Origin: JAWKIJ01 sp041394325 | GTDB lineage: Bacteria; Actinomycetota; Acidimicrobiia; Acidimicrobiales; Microtrichaceae | Assembly: GCA_041394325.1 (NCBI GenBank) | Contig: JAWKIJ010000001.1 | Span: forward strand, 2,914,001-2,978,000 | Reading direction: 5' to 3' | DNA: 64,000 bases | Shown here: positions 60,371 through 64,000 of the stretch, one piece after another | Position numbering within the stretch: the stretch's first letter is position 1 | How the letters are laid out: the number at the start of each line of letters is the position of its first letter | Position numbers and translations under genes: made by a program | Notes under the pieces: generated by a model | What the model saw: only the letters and a program-made list of their open reading frames with translations | Database searches by the model: none | What the model was told of the DNA's origin: nothing

Positions 60371-61333
60371 GTGACACCGACGCCGTCACGGCCACCCGCC
60401 AGCGGGATGCGCCTCGCGATCCGGGTGTGTGTCGCGCTGGTGCTCGCGGGCACCTGCGCGTGCGCCAGACCGACATCGGGCCGTGCCCGTTCCGACGTCG
60501 CCACGAGCGCGGTGCGCTCGGGGTCGTCGCAGGGGTCCACCGCAGGTGGGCGCCTGATCGACGGTGCATCGGGGTTCGCCGTCTCCGACGGACTGCGGAT
60601 CCACTACGAGGTACGCGGTGAGGGCCCACCCCTGGTCCTGGTGCACGGGTGGGGTGCCAGTGTCACGTTCAACTGGGCGATCACCGGATGGCTCGACGCG
60701 CTCAGCCCGGTCCGGCAGGTGATCGCGATCGACATCCGGGGCCATGGCGACAGCGACAAGCCGCACACCGAGGCCGCGTACGGCTACGGCACGATGTCCC
60801 ACGACGTCATCGCCGTCATGGACCACCTCGGCGTCGATCGCGCCGACTACGTCGGCTACTCGCTCGGCGCCGACGTGGGCGCGTACCTGCTGGGCCACCG
60901 CGCCGACCGCTTCAGGTCGATGGTGCTCATGGGCATCGGTGACGAGGATGCCGCATCGCTGGCCCTCGCACCTCGTATCGCCACCGCGCTCCGAGCCGAC
61001 AGGCCCGACCGGGTTGCCGACCCCGAGGCGAGGGCCTACCGGGAGCTGATCGACCTCGATCCGCGCAACGACCGTGAGGCACTCGCCCTCGCCGCGCTCG
61101 AGATGTGGCCGCAGGGCTATCCGGTGCGGCTGGGTGGGCCGGGGCTCGCCTCGGTACACATCCCCGTGCTGGTCCTCAACGGCGCCGAGGACCCCTACGC
61201 CGCCACCGTCGGACCGTTCCTCGCCGCGGTCCCGGGCGTGCAGTCGGTCGAGATCCCCGGTGCGGATCATCTCGGGGTCCTCGGCAACCCCGCGTTCAAG
61301 GACGCGGTGGTCCGGTTCCTCAGCAGCCGGTAG
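60371..61333 (+). CDS. Alpha/beta hydrolase lipoprotein
   Basis: ~320 residues from GTG 60371, or 308 from ATG 60407. Signal peptide with Ala-Gly-Thr-Cys-Ala-Cys near residue 32 (lipobox-like), then an alpha/beta hydrolase: Val-His-Gly-Trp-Gly near 94, nucleophile Gly-Tyr-Ser-Leu-Gly near 164, Asp in Asn-Gly-Ala-Glu-Asp near 273, His in Gly-Ala-Asp-His-Leu-Gly near 300. Likely an esterase/epoxide hydrolase-like enzyme at the cell surface. Starts 22 bp after the YdeI-like gene, so may be cotranscribed. Confidence 0.85.
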   Translation: MTPTPSRPPASGMRLAIRVCVALVLAGTCACARPTSGRARSDVATSAVRSGSSQGSTAGGRLIDGASGFAVSDGLRIHYEVRGEGPPLVLVHGWGASVTFNWAITGWLDALSPVRQVIAIDIRGHGDSDKPHTEAAYGYGTMSHDVIAVMDHLGVDRADYVGYSLGADVGAYLLGHRADRFRSMVLMGIGDEDAASLALAPRIATALRADRPDRVADPEARAYRELIDLDPRNDREALALAALEMWPQGYPVRLGGPGLASVHIPVLVLNGAEDPYAATVGPFLAAVPGVQSVEIPGADHLGVLGNPAFKDAVVRFLSSR

Positions 61334-61338
61334 GCCGT

Positions 61339-61847
61339 TCAGCCCGAGGTCGAGGCGACGAGTACCTCGTCCAACTGTGCGAACGTCTCGTCCATCGCGT
61401 CCACGGCGCCGGTGCCGGCTTCGTCGAGCGCCTCCTTGGACGGATACCGCTCGGCCATGACGAGCAGCGTCCGACCGTCCGTCTCCTCGAACGTCACCGT
61501 GGTGGTCGCGCCGTGCCCGTGTTCGCCGTCCTCGTCGTTGGTCCAGACGATGCGTGAAGGTGGTGTGACCTCGAGGTACCGACCGAAGAACTCCATGCCG
61601 TTGTCAAAGACCAGCCGGTAGGTGCCCCCGGTCCTCACGTCCATCTCACAGGAGCGCAGGGCCATGCCCAGAGACTTCGGTACCCACCACCGCTGGAAGA
61701 GGTCCCCCGCGACCATGCATCGAACACCAGACGCGCCGGCGCGTCGAAGGTCCGCGTCACGACGAGATCGCGGTCGGAGCGCCGCTCCACCGTCGTACGC
61801 CTCACGATCGAGACCTCCTCCGCACTGCGGTCATCTCTCGGATCCAT
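61339..61847 (-). CDS. SRPBCC/AHSA1-like protein coupled to ArsR (one frame break)
   Basis: The conserved start (Arg-Asp-Leu-Val-Val-Thr-Arg-Thr-Phe-Asp-Ala-Pro-Ala-Arg-Leu-Val-Phe-Asp-Ala-Trp) is read from ATG 61847, and the rest (Phe-Gln-Arg-Trp-Trp-Val-Pro-Lys-Ser, Met-Asp-Val-Arg-Thr-Gly-Gly-Thr-Tyr-Arg) in another frame, with the break at the G run near 61712. Corrected length ~168. AHSA1/SRPBCC proteins bind hydrophobic ligands or act in the stress response and are often paired with ArsR, as here: it overlaps the ArsR stop by 17 bp. Confidence 0.8.
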
Positions 61848-62186
61848 CCGCCTGCTCCTTCCGTTGCAATTCCTCGACGACCTTTTCCAACTCGTCGAAC
61901 CGCGCCTCCCAGAGGCGGCGGTACCCTCGACCCAGGTCGCCACCTCCTCGAGACGATTCGCGCCGATCCGACACCGGCGCACCCGCCCCACCTTCTCCGT
62001 GACGACCAGGCCCGCCCGCTCGAGGACGCCGACGTGCTTGCTCACACCGGTGAGCGTCATGTCGAACTTCTCGGCGAGGTCGGTGATCGACGATTCACCC
62101 CGTCCGAGCTCCTCCAGCACGCCGCGGCGGGTGACGTCGGCCAGCGCCGCCAACGACCTCTCCAGAGACTCGGCATACTGAACCAC
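61831..62186 (-). CDS. ArsR-type regulator of the SRPBCC gene (one frame break)
   Basis: ~118 residues corrected. Winged helix Leu-Ala-Asp-Val-Thr-Arg-Arg-Gly-Val-Leu-Glu-Glu-Leu near residue 14, Met-Thr-Leu-Thr-Gly-Val-Ser-Lys-His-Val-Gly-Val-Leu recognition helix, no metal Cys. The end Gly-Tyr-Arg-Arg-Leu-Trp-Glu-Ala-Arg-Phe-Asp-Glu-Leu-Glu lies in the next frame: one base is missing near 61927. As given it would run on to 61635. It is the usual non-metal ArsR paired with an AHSA1-like protein. Confidence 0.82.
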
Positions 62187-62303
62187 CTGGTTCAGTATGC
62201 TGGATCGGAGCGAAGTCGTCCAGCGGGCCGAGAGGCAGCGCCCACCCCTACCGGGCCGCCACTACCGGGCCGTTCCCCAGCCGCCCGCGAGGGGTACCCC
62301 GGC

Positions 62304-64000
62304 TCAGTGGGCGTGGGTGCCGTGGGCGGGATGTCGCAACAGGCGCAGCCCGTTGGCGATCACGACGAGGCTGGTGCCCATGTCGGCGAGCACCGCGAGC
62401 CACAGCGACGCGGTGCCGACCATGGTGAGCGCGAAGAAGAGCACCTCGACACCGATCGCCATACCGATGTTCTGCCACAACACGTGGGAGGTGTGCGTCG
62501 AGATTCGGACGAGTTCGGCGACCTTGCGGGGATCGTCGTCCATGAGCGCCACGTCCGCGGTCTCGATGGCGGTGTCGGTTCCGGCCGCCCCCATCGCGAT
62601 ACCGAGATCGGCACGGGCCAAGGCAGGCGCGTCGTTCACACCGTCGCCGATCATCCCCACCGGCCCCCGCGTCCTCACCAACTCGGCGACGACCGCGAGC
62701 TTGTCGTCGGGCAGCAGGTCGCCGCGGGCGTCGTCGATTCCGACCCGTGCCGCGATCGCGGTGGCGGTCCGCTGGTTGTCGCCGCTCAACACGACCGTCT
62801 CGATTCCGAGACGGCGTAGCTCGGCGACCGCGTCCACGCTCGACTCCTTCACCTCGTCGGCCACGGTCAGCACCGCGAGCGGGGCGTCCGCCATCAGCAC
62901 GATCGCCGTCTTCGCCTCGGCCTCGAACCCCTCGAGCAACGCCTCCAGCTCCGGATTGCATACTCCGGCCGCTTCGACCATCGCATGGTTGCCGAGCCGG
63001 TAGATCGTGCCGTCGACGGTGCCGACGATCCCACGGCCGGGGAGCGCTTCGACATCTCCCACCTCGGCGGGCGCGCCGGTGAACGCCGTCGTGATCGCAT
63101 GGGCGACGGGATGCTCCGATCGCGACTCGATCGCGGCGGCGACGCGCAACACCTCGTCCGCGGGCCGATCGCCGAGGGGGACGAGGTCGATGAGCCGCGG
63201 GCGACCGACGGTGAGGGTGCCGGTCTTGTCGAGGGCGACGGTACGGAGTCGGCGGGCGTTCTCCAGGTGCAGACCGCCCTTGACGAGGATCCCGCGCCGC
63301 GCCGCGCCACCCAGTGCCGCGACGATGCTCACCGGCGTCGAGATGACGAGCGCGCACGGACACGCCAGGACCAGCAGTATCAGCGCCCGGTACAGCCAGG
63401 TCCGGAGGGACCCGACATCGAGCAGCGGTGGGGCGACCGCCACGACGACCGCGGCGACGAACACGAGTGGCGTGTAGACGGCCGCGAACCGGTCGACGAA
63501 ACGCTGGGCGGGGGCGCGCTCGCTCTGCGCCTCCTGGATCGACGCCGCGATCCGGTCGAGCGTCCCCGAGCCCTTGGCCGCGGTGACCCGGACCTCCAAC
63601 GAACCTTGCTGGTTGATCGTCCCGGCGAACACCGCGTCGCCGGGTGCCTTCGACACGGGCACGGACTCGCCCGTGATCGGCGCCTGGTCGACGGTGCTCG
63701 CACCGGCGGCGACGACACCGTCGAGCGGCACCCGCTCACCGGGGCGGACCAGGATCTCCTCGCCGAGCGCAACGTCGCCCGACGCCACCTCGTCCCACCC
63801 GTCGGCGCCGCGGCGGTGGGCGGTCTCGGGCGCGAGCGCGACGAGGGACCTGATGGCGTTTCGTGCCCGCTCCAGGCTCAGCGCCTCGATGAGCTCGGCG
63901 AGGCCGAACAGCCAGATCACCACGGCCGCCTCGGGCCACTGGCCGATGGCCGCCGCACCGAGGACCGCAACGGACATGAGGAGATTCATGGTGAGCCGGC
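62304..64000 (-). CDS. Zn/Cd/Pb-type P1B-ATPase, 5' end outside window
   Basis: 565 residues of a partial gene; the frame is still open at the edge, where an internal Met-Asn-Leu-Leu-Met-Ser-Val-Ala-Val helix begins. Seen: Thr-Gly-Glu-Ser-Val-Pro near residue 108 of the visible part, Cys-Pro-Cys-Ala-Leu-Val near 207, Asp-Lys-Thr-Gly-Thr-Leu-Thr near 256, Ser-Glu-His-Pro near 290 and an intact Gly-Asp-Gly-Val-Asn-Asp-Ala-Pro near 450. The last helix and the His-rich end (His-Pro-Ala-His-Gly-Thr-His-Ala-His) suit a Zn2+/Cd2+/Pb2+ exporter. Its stop is 117 bp upstream of the ArsR gene. Confidence 0.9.
   Translation of the reverse strand, partial: RLTMNLLMSVAVLGAAAIGQWPEAAVVIWLFGLAELIEALSLERARNAIRSLVALAPETAHRRGADGWDEVASGDVALGEEILVRPGERVPLDGVVAAGASTVDQAPITGESVPVSKAPGDAVFAGTINQQGSLEVRVTAAKGSGTLDRIAASIQEAQSERAPAQRFVDRFAAVYTPLVFVAAVVVAVAPPLLDVGSLRTWLYRALILLVLACPCALVISTPVSIVAALGGAARRGILVKGGLHLENARRLRTVALDKTGTLTVGRPRLIDLVPLGDRPADEVLRVAAAIESRSEHPVAHAITTAFTGAPAEVGDVEALPGRGIVGTVDGTIYRLGNHAMVEAAGVCNPELEALLEGFEAEAKTAIVLMADAPLAVLTVADEVKESSVDAVAELRRLGIETVVLSGDNQRTATAIAARVGIDDARGDLLPDDKLAVVAELVRTRGPVGMIGDGVNDAPALARADLGIAMGAAGTDTAIETADVALMDDDPRKVAELVRISTHTSHVLWQNIGMAIGVEVLFFALTMVGTASLWLAVLADMGTSLVVIANGLRLLRHPAHGTHAH

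Overview
This is a GC-rich window with actinobacterial content: an Mrp antiporter operon with fused A and B subunits, a WS/DGAT wax-ester synthase, a DUF222/HNH (13E12-type) protein, DUF5134 and HAAS membrane proteins, a CsoR-copZ-copA cassette, actinobacterial-type acyl-CoA carboxylase subunits, and many GTG or leaderless starts. I infer Actinomycetota, and the mix of secreted lipoproteins, acyltransferase/SGNH proteins and acyl-CoA enzymes would suit Acidimicrobiia. That placement is inference. No rRNA, tRNA, CRISPR array, IS element or phage gene was recognised.

Layout. 1-9.8 kb: partial gene, DUF5134 protein, broken OafA-type acyltransferase/SGNH gene, two VOC proteins, a TrmO/TetR chimera-like remnant, Baeyer-Villiger-type monooxygenase, CotH-like lipoprotein, SDR and amidohydrolase. 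9.8-17 kb: TetR, GNAT, propeller lipoprotein, MerB-like lyase, VOC, then csoR-copZ-small His-rich protein-copA with a CsoR-like operator. 17-26 kb: second acyltransferase/SGNH protein, cupredoxin-like lipoprotein, metallo-beta-lactamase protein divergent from a LuxR regulator, SDR plus MerR, PNPOx-like flavoprotein, HAAS membrane protein, and a secreted phosphatase/sphingomyelinase-like protein. 26-33 kb: orphan protein, metal-box-like dyad, a KhtT-N-like protein and the mrp operon. 33-40 kb: serine hydrolase, acyl-CoA synthetase, WS/DGAT, alpha/beta hydrolase, PlsC-like acyltransferase and phasin-like small protein, a probable neutral-lipid module. 40-48 kb: orphan lipoprotein, LigB-type dioxygenase, nitroreductase, ACT-like protein, arsR-cadI/arsI, PLC-like lipoprotein, HtaA-like lipoprotein and a SufR-like regulator. 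48-55.5 kb: DUF167, AlkZ-like protein with a coupled small protein, then a TetR-controlled acyl-CoA carboxylase and acyl-CoA dehydrogenase operon. 55.6-64 kb: amidase, LLM flavoprotein, DUF222/HNH, YdeI-like protein, alpha/beta hydrolase, ArsR-SRPBCC pair, and a Zn/Cd/Pb-type P-ATPase running off the end.

Three themes stand out. First, metal and metalloid handling recurs (MerB, CsoR/CopZ/CopA, ArsR/CadI, ZntA-like ATPase, DtxR-like box). Second, lipid and acyl-CoA metabolism is organised in compact translationally coupled operons. Third, at least eleven places need a 1-2 nt indel to restore a conserved reading frame, several in G runs or CG repeats. That looks more like draft-assembly indels than decay of nine unrelated genes, so frame-broken genes should be read as probably intact in the organism.
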